A stretch of 33,560 nt of DNA, from NCBI RefSeq assembly GCF_002926165.1, contig NZ_MAGP01000156.1:1-33560 (forward strand). The letters run 5' to 3'. Each line of letters begins with the position of its first letter. Within the stretch, counting starts at the first letter, position 1. Shown piece after piece: positions 1 to 7,936 of this stretch. Source of the DNA: Micromonospora chalcea. Lineage in GTDB: Bacteria; Actinomycetota; Actinomycetes; Mycobacteriales; Micromonosporaceae. Under the pieces are notes generated by a model that worked only from the letters and a program-made list of their open reading frames with translations, did no database searches and had not been told where the DNA came from. The translations under genes were made by a program, and so were the position numbers.

Positions 1-1
1 C

Positions 2-109
2 AAACAAGGCCTCACCAAGAAAGAGATCATCCGCTGCCTCAAGCGCTACATCATCCGCGAGGTCCACACCGCCCTCCTCGCCGACTACACCGCCCTCAAC
101 ACCCCTTGA
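2..109 (+). pseudogene. IS110-family transposase, C-terminal end only (cut by window edge)
   Basis: Frame 2 reads through from the window edge to a TGA at 107-109. It gives about 35 residues, including GLTKKEIIRCLKRYIIREV, which I recognise as the conserved C-terminal tail of actinobacterial IS110-family (DEDD/Ser) transposases. Only the tail is visible, so intactness cannot be judged. The sequence just after the stop (TTGACATCCATAGGAGCATC) resembles the right-hand end of such elements, which lack terminal inverted repeats. Its position at the very edge suggests that the contig broke in a multicopy insertion sequence. The family call rests on this short motif only. Confidence 0.65.
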
Positions 110-136
110 CATCCATAGGAGCATCCGTCGGCGAAC

Positions 137-165
137 GGGCGACGTCTGCCTGATTCGCCCTTTTT
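137..165 (+). terminator. Rho-independent terminator-like hairpin after the transposase
   Basis: GGGCGA (137-142) pairs with TCGCCC (155-160) across a 12-nt loop, followed directly by TTTTT (161-165). A U-tract is unusual in this GC-rich sequence, which supports a real intrinsic terminator. It would separate the insertion sequence from the glycosyltransferase gene. Confidence 0.55.
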
Positions 166-225
166 GTGGTTGATTGTCGGCTTAGCATTCGGTCGGCTCC
201 TGAGCCTGCAGACCATGGGGGAAAC

Positions 226-2079
226 GTGGCCGTCGCCGCCGATACACGCCCGTCCCGCGCCACGACGGCCGGGCCGCCGGGCGCCCGCCCGATCGCGCCC
301 GTCCCGCCCGGGACGCCGGCCGATCCGGACCGCCGGCAGCGCAACGTCCGCGCCCGCCTGGCGTACGCCCGCTGCGGCGCCGTCGCCGGTCCGCTGCGCC
401 CGCCGCGCGGCCCGGACGCGGCGGTCGAGTTCCGCCCCACCGCCTCGGTGGCCGCGCGGGTGGTGCTGACGCTGCTGGTGCTCGTCAACAGCGCCGCCGG
501 GCTCGTCTTCGTCGGCTGGCTGCTGCTGCCCGCAACCGTGCCCGGCCCCGGCGTGGTCGGGCTCGGCGGGTGGCAGACCGCCGCCGCCCGGCTCGCGTTC
601 TGCGTCGTCGTCGGCGTCGAGCTGATCCGCCTGGCGCAGAACGTGGTGGTCTGGGTCTTCGCCTTCCACGCCCGGGACCCGGTGCCGGTCGACCCGCCGG
701 TCGGCCTGCGGGTCGCGCTGCTCACCACCATCGTGCCGAGCAAGGAGCCGCTGGACGTCGCGGAGCGTACGCTGCGCCGGCTCCGGGAGATCGTCTACTG
801 CGGGCACGTCGACGTGTGGATCCTCGACGAGGGCGACGACCCGGCGGTCCGGGCGATGGCCGCGCGGCTGGGCGTACGCCACTTCACCCGCAAGGGCCGG
901 CCCGAGTACAACCGGCCCGACGGCGAGTTCCGGGCCCGGACCAAGTCCGGCAACCACAACGCCTGGCGGGCCGAGCACGAGCACCGCTACGACGTGGTCG
1001 CGAACGTCGACCCGGACCACGTGCCGCTGCCGAACTTCCTGGAACGCACGCTCGGCTACTTCCGCGATCCGGATGTGGCGTTCGTGGTGACGCCCCAGGT
1101 GTACGGCAACATGCACCAGAACTTCGTCGCCCACGGCGCCTCCGTGCAGCAGTACCTCTACAACGGCCTGATCGCCCGCGGCGGCAACGGCCTGGACGCG
1201 CCGCTGCTCACCGGCACCGGGCACCTCTACCGCCCGGCGGCCTGGCGGACCATCGGCGGCTACCAGGACTCGATCATCGAGGATCACCTGACCAGCATCC
1301 GCGTGCACGCCGCCGTCAACCCGGCCACCGGCCGCCGCTGGAAGGGCGTCTACACCCCGGACGTGGTGGCGCTCGGTGAGGGGCCGACGTCCTGGGCGGA
1401 CTACTTCAACCAGCAGAAGCGCTGGGCCGCCGGGATCTGCGAGATCCTGCTCCGCCGCGAGATGCGTACGCCGCGCGACCTGCCGTCGCGCCGTCGCTGG
1501 CAGTACCGCCTGCTCCAGTTCTACTACCCGAGCGTCGCGGTGAGCCTGCTGCTGGGCAACGCCGCCACCGCGCTCTACCTGCTGACCGGCGTCGACGCGG
1601 GCCGGCTCGACCCGCAGGTGTGGGCGACGCTGTGGGGCACCACCGTCGGCACCTGGTTCCTGCTCTGGCTCTGGCTGCGGCGCTTCAACATCGCCCCGCA
1701 CGAACGCGAGGAGGTGGGCATGGCCGGCATGGCGCTCGCCCTGTTCGCCGGGCCGGTCTACGTGGCCGCGGCGGCCGGCGCGCTGCTGCGCCGCCGGCTC
1801 GGCTTCGTGGTGACCGCCAAGGGGGCGCTGCGCACTGTGGAGTCCCTGCGCACGTTCCGGCTGCATCTGTGCTGGGCGCTGGCGGCGGCCGGGCTGCTCG
1901 CGGCGAGCTTCGCGCTCGGCCACGACTATCCGCTGCTGCGGATCTGGCCGGCGCTGACGCTGCTGACCGGGCTCGCGCCACCGCTGATCGCCTGGGTGGA
2001 GGGCCTGCGGGACCGCCGGCGCCGGTCGGCGGAGGCGGCGTGGAAGCAGCCGGCGGCTGAGGGCGGTGTCCCGTGCTGA
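226..2079 (+). CDS. Membrane GT2 glycosyltransferase, cellulose-synthase-like
   Basis: A processive inverting family 2 glycosyltransferase of 617 aa that probably polymerises a beta-linked polysaccharide at the inner membrane. Two N-terminal membrane segments (about residues 75-100 and 122-148) precede the cytosolic catalytic domain. The domain has the full motif set: DEGDD near 200, the NVDPDH metal/UDP-binding motif near 260, the IIEDH catalytic-base motif near 350, and QQKRW (Q-x-x-R-W, acceptor/processivity) near 395. Several hydrophobic segments follow. No PilZ domain is seen. The GTG at 226 is chosen because GGGGGA lies just upstream; the frame is open back to 166, but that start has no ribosome site. 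The gene overlaps the GH26 gene by 7 bp, so the two are probably translated together. The linkage and sugar cannot be told from sequence; cellulose, mannan or mixed-linkage glucan are all possible. Confidence 0.88.
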   Translation: MAVAADTRPSRATTAGPPGARPIAPVPPGTPADPDRRQRNVRARLAYARCGAVAGPLRPPRGPDAAVEFRPTASVAARVVLTLLVLVNSAAGLVFVGWLLLPATVPGPGVVGLGGWQTAAARLAFCVVVGVELIRLAQNVVVWVFAFHARDPVPVDPPVGLRVALLTTIVPSKEPLDVAERTLRRLREIVYCGHVDVWILDEGDDPAVRAMAARLGVRHFTRKGRPEYNRPDGEFRARTKSGNHNAWRAEHEHRYDVVANVDPDHVPLPNFLERTLGYFRDPDVAFVVTPQVYGNMHQNFVAHGASVQQYLYNGLIARGGNGLDAPLLTGTGHLYRPAAWRTIGGYQDSIIEDHLTSIRVHAAVNPATGRRWKGVYTPDVVALGEGPTSWADYFNQQKRWAAGICEILLRREMRTPRDLPSRRRWQYRLLQFYYPSVAVSLLLGNAATALYLLTGVDAGRLDPQVWATLWGTTVGTWFLLWLWLRRFNIAPHEREEVGMAGMALALFAGPVYVAAAAGALLRRRLGFVVTAKGALRTVESLRTFRLHLCWALAAAGLLAASFALGHDYPLLRIWPALTLLTGLAPPLIAWVEGLRDRRRRSAEAAWKQPAAEGGVPC

Positions 2080-3206
2080 GGCCGACCGCGCCCCGGGTGG
2101 GCCTCGCGCTGGCCGGGTTGCTGCTGCTCGCGTACGCCTTCGTGGTGGCGCCCGGGGCGTGGCGCGACCCGGGCACGGGCGCATCGGCGCACGGGCGCGT
2201 CCCGGCGACGCCGCAGGCGAGCGCCGGCGCGCCGGGCGGCGGCCTGTTCCCCCCGGCCGGGCAGGCGTTCTTCGGGGTGATGACCGACAAGGGACCGCAC
2301 GACTTCGCGCCGGTCGACCGGTTCGTCGAGGCGGCCGGGCGGGCGCCGCAGGTGATGCTCTTCGGCGCCGACTGGGCGTCGGCCGAGTTCGACCGGAGCC
2401 TGTTCGACCGGATCGCCGAGCGGGGCATGATGCCCATGCTCGGCTGGGAGCCGTGGGACCACACGGTCGACCTGGCTGCCCGGCGCACCGGCCTGGCGGT
2501 CCGGCAGATCGACCGGCTCCGGGCCACCCAGCCGGACTACCGGCTGGACCGGATCGCGCGCGGCGACTTCGACGCCTACCTGCGGTCCTGGGCCGAGGGG
2601 GTCCGGTCGCTCGGCTACCCGGTCGCGATCCGCTTCGCGCACGAGATGAACGGCGACTGGTATCCGTGGTGCGAGCGGGCCAACGGCAACCGCCCCGGCG
2701 ACTACGTGCGGGCCTGGCGGCACGTGCACGACCTCTTCGCCCGGGCCGGCGCCACGAACGTCACCTGGGTGTGGAGCCCGAACGCCCGCTGGGACAAGAC
2801 GACTGCCGGGCTGACCGGGCTCTACCCGGGTGACGACTACGTCGACTGGGTCGGCGTCACCGGCTACTACGGCACCGGCGCGTTCACCAAGACGTACTGG
2901 TCGTTCGACCAGATCTTCGGCCCGACCATCGCCGAGATCCGCAAGGTCACCCGCAGGCCGCTGGTGGTCACCGAGACCGGCGCCGCCGACACCGCCGGAC
3001 GCAAGGCCCGGTGGATCCGGGAGACGTTCGGCTCCCTGCCCCGGTACCCGGACCTGATCGGGCTGATCTGGTTCGAGGTGGACAAGGAGCAGGACTGGCG
3101 CATCGCCGGGTCACCCGCAGCGGCGACCGCGTTCGCCGAGGCGGTGGCCGGCGCGCGCTACGACGTGACCTGGTCGGCGACATCGAGGCCGCGCGCCGGG
3201 CCCTGA
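2073..3206 (+). CDS. Membrane-anchored glycoside hydrolase family 26
   Basis: A 377-aa protein with an N-terminal membrane anchor or signal (about residues 8-26) followed by a GH26 (beta/alpha)8 domain. RFAHEMNGDWYPW carries the acid/base Glu (about E191), and VVTETGA carries the nucleophile Glu (about E301). The family contains beta-1,4-mannanases, beta-1,3-xylanases and lichenases, so the substrate is not fixed. The GTG at 2073 overlaps the upstream polysaccharide synthase by 7 bp and has GAGGG at 2059-2063. By analogy with cellulose synthase operons that carry a GH8 or GH6 enzyme, it may trim or edit the polymer made by its partner during export. No carbohydrate-binding module is visible. 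Confidence 0.85.
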   Translation: MLRPTAPRVGLALAGLLLLAYAFVVAPGAWRDPGTGASAHGRVPATPQASAGAPGGGLFPPAGQAFFGVMTDKGPHDFAPVDRFVEAAGRAPQVMLFGADWASAEFDRSLFDRIAERGMMPMLGWEPWDHTVDLAARRTGLAVRQIDRLRATQPDYRLDRIARGDFDAYLRSWAEGVRSLGYPVAIRFAHEMNGDWYPWCERANGNRPGDYVRAWRHVHDLFARAGATNVTWVWSPNARWDKTTAGLTGLYPGDDYVDWVGVTGYYGTGAFTKTYWSFDQIFGPTIAEIRKVTRRPLVVTETGAADTAGRKARWIRETFGSLPRYPDLIGLIWFEVDKEQDWRIAGSPAAATAFAEAVAGARYDVTWSATSRPRAGP

Positions 3207-3233
3207 CCCACCCTCCATGTCGGACGGTGCCGC

Positions 3234-3239
3234 TACTCT
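3234..3239 (+). promoter_or_regulatory. -10 element of a probable leaderless promoter (TACTCT)
   Basis: TACTCT ends 8 nt before the ATG at 3248 and no Shine-Dalgarno sequence is present. This is the usual arrangement for leaderless transcripts in actinobacteria. No clear -35 box is seen. Confidence 0.45.
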
Positions 3240-3247
3240 CCACGATC

Positions 3248-4129
3248 ATGGATGAGAGAGAGCAGTTCCGGCGGGCGGCGATCGCGCAGGGCGTGCCCGA
3301 GGGCGAGGTGGCCCGCTTCGCGGAGCTGATCCGGTTCCGGATCCACGCCTGGCGGCGTGAGGACGGCGTGCACGCCGGGCGGCGGGGCGGGCGGCCGCGG
3401 CTGCCGGTGGGCGTGCCGTGGCCCACGTGCCCGGAGGGCTCTCCGTTGCCGTTCCTGCTCCGGCTCGACTGCGCGGCGCTGCCCCGGGTGCCCGACCTCG
3501 CCCTGCTGCTCGCCGGCACGCTGCTGTTCTTCCTCGACCAGGAGGGCGCACAGGACGTCTGCGGCATCGAGAACGAGAAGGCGTACGCGCGGGTCGTGTA
3601 CGTCCCGGCCGGCGCCGAGACGGTGGACGGTGCGGACGTCCTACCCGCCGGGACCGACCTGGGCCGTTTCCTCGCCCCCGAGCACGAGATGTACGCCGGG
3701 CTCCAGGCGGAACTGCCGGACTGGCTGGACCGCTCGGAGGAGTGGCTGTGCGACACCCAGATCAAGCTGCTGCGCGACCTGCCGCACCGCAAGGAGATGG
3801 GCGCGCTGCTCGAGCAGCTCTGGCCGGAGCGGGACGGGTGGATTCAGCACGACGTCTTCGTCGGCGGCTACACCATCTCGGCGCAGGATCCGCCCGAGAC
3901 GTTCATGACGGACCGGGAGCGGATGCAGCAGGCGAGCTCCCTGCCCCGCGCGGAGCGGCTGGTGGCTCAGTACGAGGAAGAGCAGCGGGTGGTGCGCGAG
4001 TGGGTGCCGCTGGCCCAGTTCGGCGTACCGGACGAGGAGTACGTCAACGCGCGGTTCCTGATCCGCCACGACGACCTCGCCGCCGGGCGGTTCGACAGGG
4101 TGCTGTCCTTCTGCGAGTTCACCGAGTGA
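3248..4129 (+). CDS. DUF1963 (YwqG-like) protein of unknown function
   Basis: A 293-aa soluble protein. The region GGRPRLPVGVPWPTCPEGSP followed by LPFLLRLDCAALP and the later LLFFLDQEG is the pattern of the DUF1963/YwqG family, whose biochemical role is not established. It has no signal peptide and no membrane segment. The ATG at 3248 follows a leaderless -10 (TACTCT). An in-frame GTG at 3227 is possible but would add only seven residues and also lacks a ribosome site. The gene is probably a single unit, since its neighbours on both sides have separate signals. Confidence 0.75.
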   Translation: MDEREQFRRAAIAQGVPEGEVARFAELIRFRIHAWRREDGVHAGRRGGRPRLPVGVPWPTCPEGSPLPFLLRLDCAALPRVPDLALLLAGTLLFFLDQEGAQDVCGIENEKAYARVVYVPAGAETVDGADVLPAGTDLGRFLAPEHEMYAGLQAELPDWLDRSEEWLCDTQIKLLRDLPHRKEMGALLEQLWPERDGWIQHDVFVGGYTISAQDPPETFMTDRERMQQASSLPRAERLVAQYEEEQRVVREWVPLAQFGVPDEEYVNARFLIRHDDLAAGRFDRVLSFCEFTE

Positions 4130-4220
4130 CAGCCGGGCCGGCCGCGGGGACCGGTGATTTCGCCGATGCGCGGCGCGCCGAAGGCATCGATGCTGACCCA
4201 TGTCGATGTAATTCCGGCGC

Positions 4221-4226
4221 AAGGAG
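4221..4226 (+). promoter_or_regulatory. Ribosome-binding site that fixes the cutinase start
   Basis: AAGGAG lies 8 nt before the GTG at 4235. The frame is open further upstream, so this site decides the start and leaves a standard signal peptide. Confidence 0.7.
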
Positions 4227-4234
4227 TGACCGAC

Positions 4235-5125
4235 GTGCCCACCACCATCCGTTCCCGTACCCCCGTCCGTGCCCTGGCCCGGTTCGCCGTGGCGGCGCTG
4301 GCCGCCACCGGCGGCGCGCTCGCCGCCCCGGTCGCGGCGAGCGCCGCCAGCCCCTACGAGCGCGGCCCGGCGCCCACCAGCGCCATCCTGGAGGCCAGCC
4401 GCGGCCCGTTCGCCACCTCGTCGATCAACGTCTCCTCGCTGAGCGTGACCGGCTTCGGCGGCGGCGTCATCTACTACCCGACCAGCACCGCCGAGGGCAC
4501 CTTCGGCGCGGTCGCCATCTCGCCCGGCTACACCGCCTCCTGGTCCAGCCTGAGCTGGCTCGGCCCGCGGATCGCCTCACACGGCTTCGTGGTGATCGGC
4601 ATCGAGACCAACACCCGGCTGGACCAGCCGGCCAGCCGGGGCCGGCAGCTCCTGGCCGCGCTGGACTACCTGACCGAGCGCAGCTCGGTGCGCGGCCGGA
4701 TCGACTCGTCCCGGCTCGCGGTGGCCGGTCACTCGATGGGCGGCGGCGGCAGCCTGGAGGCCGCGGCGGCGCGGCCGTCGCTGCAGGCCGCCGTTCCGCT
4801 GGCGCCGTGGAACCTGGACAAGACCTGGTCCGATGTACGGGTGCCGACGCTCATCATCGGCGGCGAGACCGACAGCGTCGCGCCGGTGGCGACCCACTCG
4901 ATCCCGTTCTACAACAGCATCCCGGCGTCCTCGGAGAAGGCGTACCTGGAGCTGGACGGCGCGAGCCACTTCTTCCCGCAGACGACGAACACGCCGACGG
5001 CGAAGCAGATGGTGGCCTGGCTGAAGCGGTTCGTCGACGACGACACCCGCTACGAGCAGTTCCTCTGCCCCGGCCCGAGCGGGTCGGCGATCCAGGAGTA
5101 CCGCAACACCTGCCCGAGCGCCTGA
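4235..5125 (+). CDS. Secreted cutinase-type polyester hydrolase (TfCut2/PETase family)
   Basis: A 296-aa secreted alpha/beta hydrolase that aligns by eye over its full length with the actinobacterial cutinases of Thermobifida (TfCut2), which hydrolyse cutin-like and synthetic polyesters. The signal peptide probably ends after about residue 37 (AASA|ASPYERGP). The catalytic triad is Ser167 in GHSMGGGG, Asp213 in GGETDSVAP and His245 in DGASHFFP. Oxyanion-hole and aromatic-clamp positions are kept: Tyr99 in SPGYT, Met168 after the nucleophile and Trp192 in LAPWNL. A C-terminal disulfide (C278-C293; FLCPGP and NTCPSA) is present as in TfCut2. The start is set by the AAGGAG at 4221. The gene is a single unit closed by the palindrome at 5134-5171. 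The natural substrate is probably a plant or microbial polyester; activity on plastics is inference. Confidence 0.9.
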   Translation: MPTTIRSRTPVRALARFAVAALAATGGALAAPVAASAASPYERGPAPTSAILEASRGPFATSSINVSSLSVTGFGGGVIYYPTSTAEGTFGAVAISPGYTASWSSLSWLGPRIASHGFVVIGIETNTRLDQPASRGRQLLAALDYLTERSSVRGRIDSSRLAVAGHSMGGGGSLEAAAARPSLQAAVPLAPWNLDKTWSDVRVPTLIIGGETDSVAPVATHSIPFYNSIPASSEKAYLELDGASHFFPQTTNTPTAKQMVAWLKRFVDDDTRYEQFLCPGPSGSAIQEYRNTCPSA

Positions 5126-5133
5126 GCCCGCCC

Positions 5134-5171
5134 GCTGCCGGGGTGGTCGTCGCGACGACCACCCCGGCAGC
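5134..5171 (+). terminator. 38-bp perfect palindrome, terminator after the cutinase gene
   Basis: Starting 8 bp after the cutinase stop, GCTGCCGGGGTGGTCGTCG (5134-5152) is followed at once by its exact reverse complement (5153-5171). A 19-bp GC-rich stem without a U-tract is typical of actinomycete terminators. Being symmetric, it would act in both directions. Confidence 0.7.
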
Positions 5172-5218
5172 ATGTCCGCCTCTTTTCCGACGGGTTGCCC
5201 ATCTGTGACACTGCATGC

Positions 5219-7936
5219 ATGCTTTCTGCATCGACAGTGCATATTGCTCTGCGGGGCCGGGACGACGAGTGCGACGCGATCCGCCGGCTCCTCGACCGGG
5301 ACTCCGGCGGCGCGCTGCTGTTCCACGGGCCGCCCGGCGCCGGCCGCAGCGCCCTGCTGGCGTACGCCCGCCGGTGGGCGACGGGACGCACGGTGCTCAC
5401 CGGCGCCGGCCTGGCCGACGAGTCGACGCTGCCCTACGCCGGCCTGCACCGCCTGCTCGACCCGGTGCTGGACGCGGACACCGCGCTGCCGGTGCGGCAG
5501 CGCCGGCTGCTGCGCCGCGTGCTCGGCGGCGACGGCTGCCCGGCCGACCAGCGGCTGGCCCTCGCCGCGGCGGTCCGCTCCCTGCTCGCCGCCGTGGCCG
5601 CGGACCGGCCGCTGCTGTGCACGGTGGACGACCTCGACATCGGCGACCGGCAGAGCGCCTGGACGCTCGCCGTCGTGGCGCGCCGGCTGCGCCGGCTGCC
5701 GGTGGCGGTGCTGCTGACCGCCACCGCCCCGGCCACTGTCGACGGCGTGCCGGCGCACCGGCTGCGCCCGCTGGACGCCGACGAGTGCCACGCGATGCTC
5801 ACCGACCGGGGGCACCGGCCGTCCGCGCCGGTGGCCGCCGCGCTGGCCACGCTCAGCGGCGGCAGCCCGGCGGCGCTGGCCGACCTGGCCGGCAGCCTCA
5901 CCCCGGCCCAGTGGCGGGGCGAGGTGCCGTTGCCCGGCACGCCGCCGGTGGACGGCGCGCTCGCCGCCGCGTACCGGGCCCGCCTGGACCGGCTGCCGGC
6001 GCCGACCCGGCGGATGGTGCTGCTCGCCGCGCTCGACGACGCCGCCGACCCGGGCACGCTGGTACGCGCCGCCTGGTCCGCCGGTCTGACCGTGGAAGCG
6101 CTCGCCCCCGCCGAGGCGGCCGGGCTGCTGCGGACCGGGCCCGGCGGGGTGACGTTCCCGCACCCGCTCGCCCGCACGATGATCACCGCCGTCGCGCCGC
6201 TGGCCGACCTGCGCGCGGCGCACCTGCTGCTGGCCGGCACGCTCGCCGGCGGCCCGCTGGGCCGCGCGCTGCGCCACGCCACCGCCCCCGACTGCCCGGC
6301 CGACGTGCTCGCCGCCGAACTGACGGCGGCGGTGGACGGGGCGTCCGACCGCGCCGCCGCGGCCGCCGCGCTGCGCCGCGCCGCCGAGCTGACCGCCGAT
6401 CCCGGGCGGGCCGCCGAACTGACGGTGGCGGCGGCCCGCTGCGCCTGGACCGCCGGCGACCCGGACCAGGCCCGGGGGCTGCTACGGCACCTGACCGCCG
6501 CGCCGCCCGCACAGGACCGGGCCGACCTGCTCCGCGGCGAGATGCAGCTGCGCTGCGACGCGCCCGCCGCCGCGGTCGCCACGCTGCTGGCCGCCGCCGA
6601 CGCGGTCGCGCCGGCCGACCGGCGCTCCGCCCTGCTCGCGCTGGTCCGCGCGGGCGAGGCCATCTGCGTCACCGGCGACCAGTTCCGCTACGCCGAGGTG
6701 GCCCGCCGCGCGGAGGCGCTGCGGCGGCCCGGCGACCCGCCCGACCTGGACCTGCTGGCCACCTTCGCGGTGGGCGTCGGGGCGACCCTGCGCGGCGACC
6801 ACGCCCGTGGCGGTCCGGCGCTGCGCCGGGTCGTCGTCCTCGGCGGCCGGCTGTCCGGGCCCGCGCTCACCCCGGGCGCGCTGGTCTGCGCCGCCGCGGC
6901 GGCGCTGCTGGTGGCGGTGGACGGGCCCGCGCACCGGCTCGCCGGCCGGGCGGTCGACGTGGCCCGCTCGCGCGGCGAGCTGTCCCTGCTGCCCCGGGCG
7001 CTGGAGCTGCGCGCCGTCGCCGAGTACTGGCTGGGCCGGCACGAGGCGGCGGCGGAGACCGCCCGCGAGGGCGTGCGCGCCGCCCGCGACACCGGCCAGC
7101 ACGCCTGCGCCCAGGTGCACCTCGGCATCCTCGCGGTGCTGGCCGCGGTACGCGCCGACCGGGCCGGCGCGCTGGCCCGGATCGCCGAGATCGGTGACGG
7201 GGCCGCGCCGGGGAGCCGGCCGGACGCGTACGCCAGGTGGGCGCTCGGTGTGCTGGACCTCATCGACGGCCGGTACGCCGACGCGGTCGCCCGGCTGTCC
7301 ACGCTGGCCCGCACCGGCACCGGGCGGGGGCAGGTGCTGGTGCAGGTGATGGCCACGCCGTACCTGGTGGAGGCCGCCGCCCACGACGGCGGGCGCCCGG
7401 CCGCCGCGCTCGCCGTGTTCGACCACTGGGCCAGCAGCACGGCCAGCCCGTCGCGGCGGGCCCTGGCGGCGCGCTGCCGCGCGCTGCTCGCGCCCCGGGG
7501 CGGCCCGGAGGCCGAACGGGAGTTCCACGCGGCGCTGCGGCTGCACCCGGCCGACACCGACCGGTTCGAGCGGGCCCGCACCGAACTGCTGTTCGGCCGC
7601 GAGCTGCGCCGCCGGCGCCGCCCCCGCGACGCCCGGGCCCACCTGCACCGGGCGCGGGAGACGTTCACAGTGCTCGGCGCGACCGTCTGGGCCGACCGGG
7701 CGGGCGAGGAGCTGCGCGCGGCGGGGGAGTCGGTCGGGCCGGCGCCGAACGGCCCGGAGCAGTTGCTGACCGGGCAGCAGCTGCACATCGCCCGGTTGGT
7801 CGCGCAGGGGGCGACCAACCGGGAGATCGCCACCCGGATGTCGTTGTCCACCCGGACCGTCGACCACCACCTGCGCAACGTGTTCCACCGGCTGGGTGTG
7901 CGCTCCCGCACCGAACTGGCCCGCCTGCTGGCCTGA
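5219..7936 (+). CDS. LAL-type LuxR-family transcriptional regulator
   Basis: A 905-aa large ATP-binding LuxR regulator. The N-terminal NTPase domain begins RGRDDECDAI and has Walker A GPPGAGRSA at residues 37-45, with Arg43 where Lys is usual, and a Walker B-like LLCTVDDLDI. A long Ala/Leu/Arg-rich helical middle (TPR/MalT-like) leads to the C-terminal LuxR HTH: LTGQQLHIARLVAQG, then NREIATRMSLSTRTVDHHL, over about residues 845-905. Such proteins are common pathway-specific activators of secondary metabolism. It lies directly upstream of the tailoring operon on the same strand, so it is the likely regulator of that operon. The ATG at 5219 fits the family N-terminus; a TTG at 5195 is an alternative, and neither has a clear Shine-Dalgarno sequence. 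The CDS appears intact. Confidence 0.85.
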   Translation: MLSASTVHIALRGRDDECDAIRRLLDRDSGGALLFHGPPGAGRSALLAYARRWATGRTVLTGAGLADESTLPYAGLHRLLDPVLDADTALPVRQRRLLRRVLGGDGCPADQRLALAAAVRSLLAAVAADRPLLCTVDDLDIGDRQSAWTLAVVARRLRRLPVAVLLTATAPATVDGVPAHRLRPLDADECHAMLTDRGHRPSAPVAAALATLSGGSPAALADLAGSLTPAQWRGEVPLPGTPPVDGALAAAYRARLDRLPAPTRRMVLLAALDDAADPGTLVRAAWSAGLTVEALAPAEAAGLLRTGPGGVTFPHPLARTMITAVAPLADLRAAHLLLAGTLAGGPLGRALRHATAPDCPADVLAAELTAAVDGASDRAAAAAALRRAAELTADPGRAAELTVAAARCAWTAGDPDQARGLLRHLTAAPPAQDRADLLRGEMQLRCDAPAAAVATLLAAADAVAPADRRSALLALVRAGEAICVTGDQFRYAEVARRAEALRRPGDPPDLDLLATFAVGVGATLRGDHARGGPALRRVVVLGGRLSGPALTPGALVCAAAAALLVAVDGPAHRLAGRAVDVARSRGELSLLPRALELRAVAEYWLGRHEAAAETAREGVRAARDTGQHACAQVHLGILAVLAAVRADRAGALARIAEIGDGAAPGSRPDAYARWALGVLDLIDGRYADAVARLSTLARTGTGRGQVLVQVMATPYLVEAAAHDGGRPAAALAVFDHWASSTASPSRRALAARCRALLAPRGGPEAEREFHAALRLHPADTDRFERARTELLFGRELRRRRRPRDARAHLHRARETFTVLGATVWADRAGEELRAAGESVGPAPNGPEQLLTGQQLHIARLVAQGATNREIATRMSLSTRTVDHHLRNVFHRLGVRSRTELARLLA

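Noticed and set aside
166..225. Longer N-terminus for the GT2 synthase from a TTG/GTG-type start at 166
   Set aside because: No ribosome site and no family similarity in the extra residues; GGGGGA directly before the GTG at 226 supports the shorter form.
85..2184. Very long open frame on the minus strand opposite the GT2 gene (and similar long antisense frames opposite most genes)
   Set aside because: High GC suppresses stop codons. The frames have biased, repetitive Arg/Ala/Gly/Pro composition, no family motifs and no ribosome sites, and they mirror well-supported genes.
5233..5252. Autoregulatory operator inside the beginning of the LAL gene
   Set aside because: The shared GACAGTGC and TTGCTCTGC strings are suggestive but lie within codons 5-12; too short to call as a feature without binding data.
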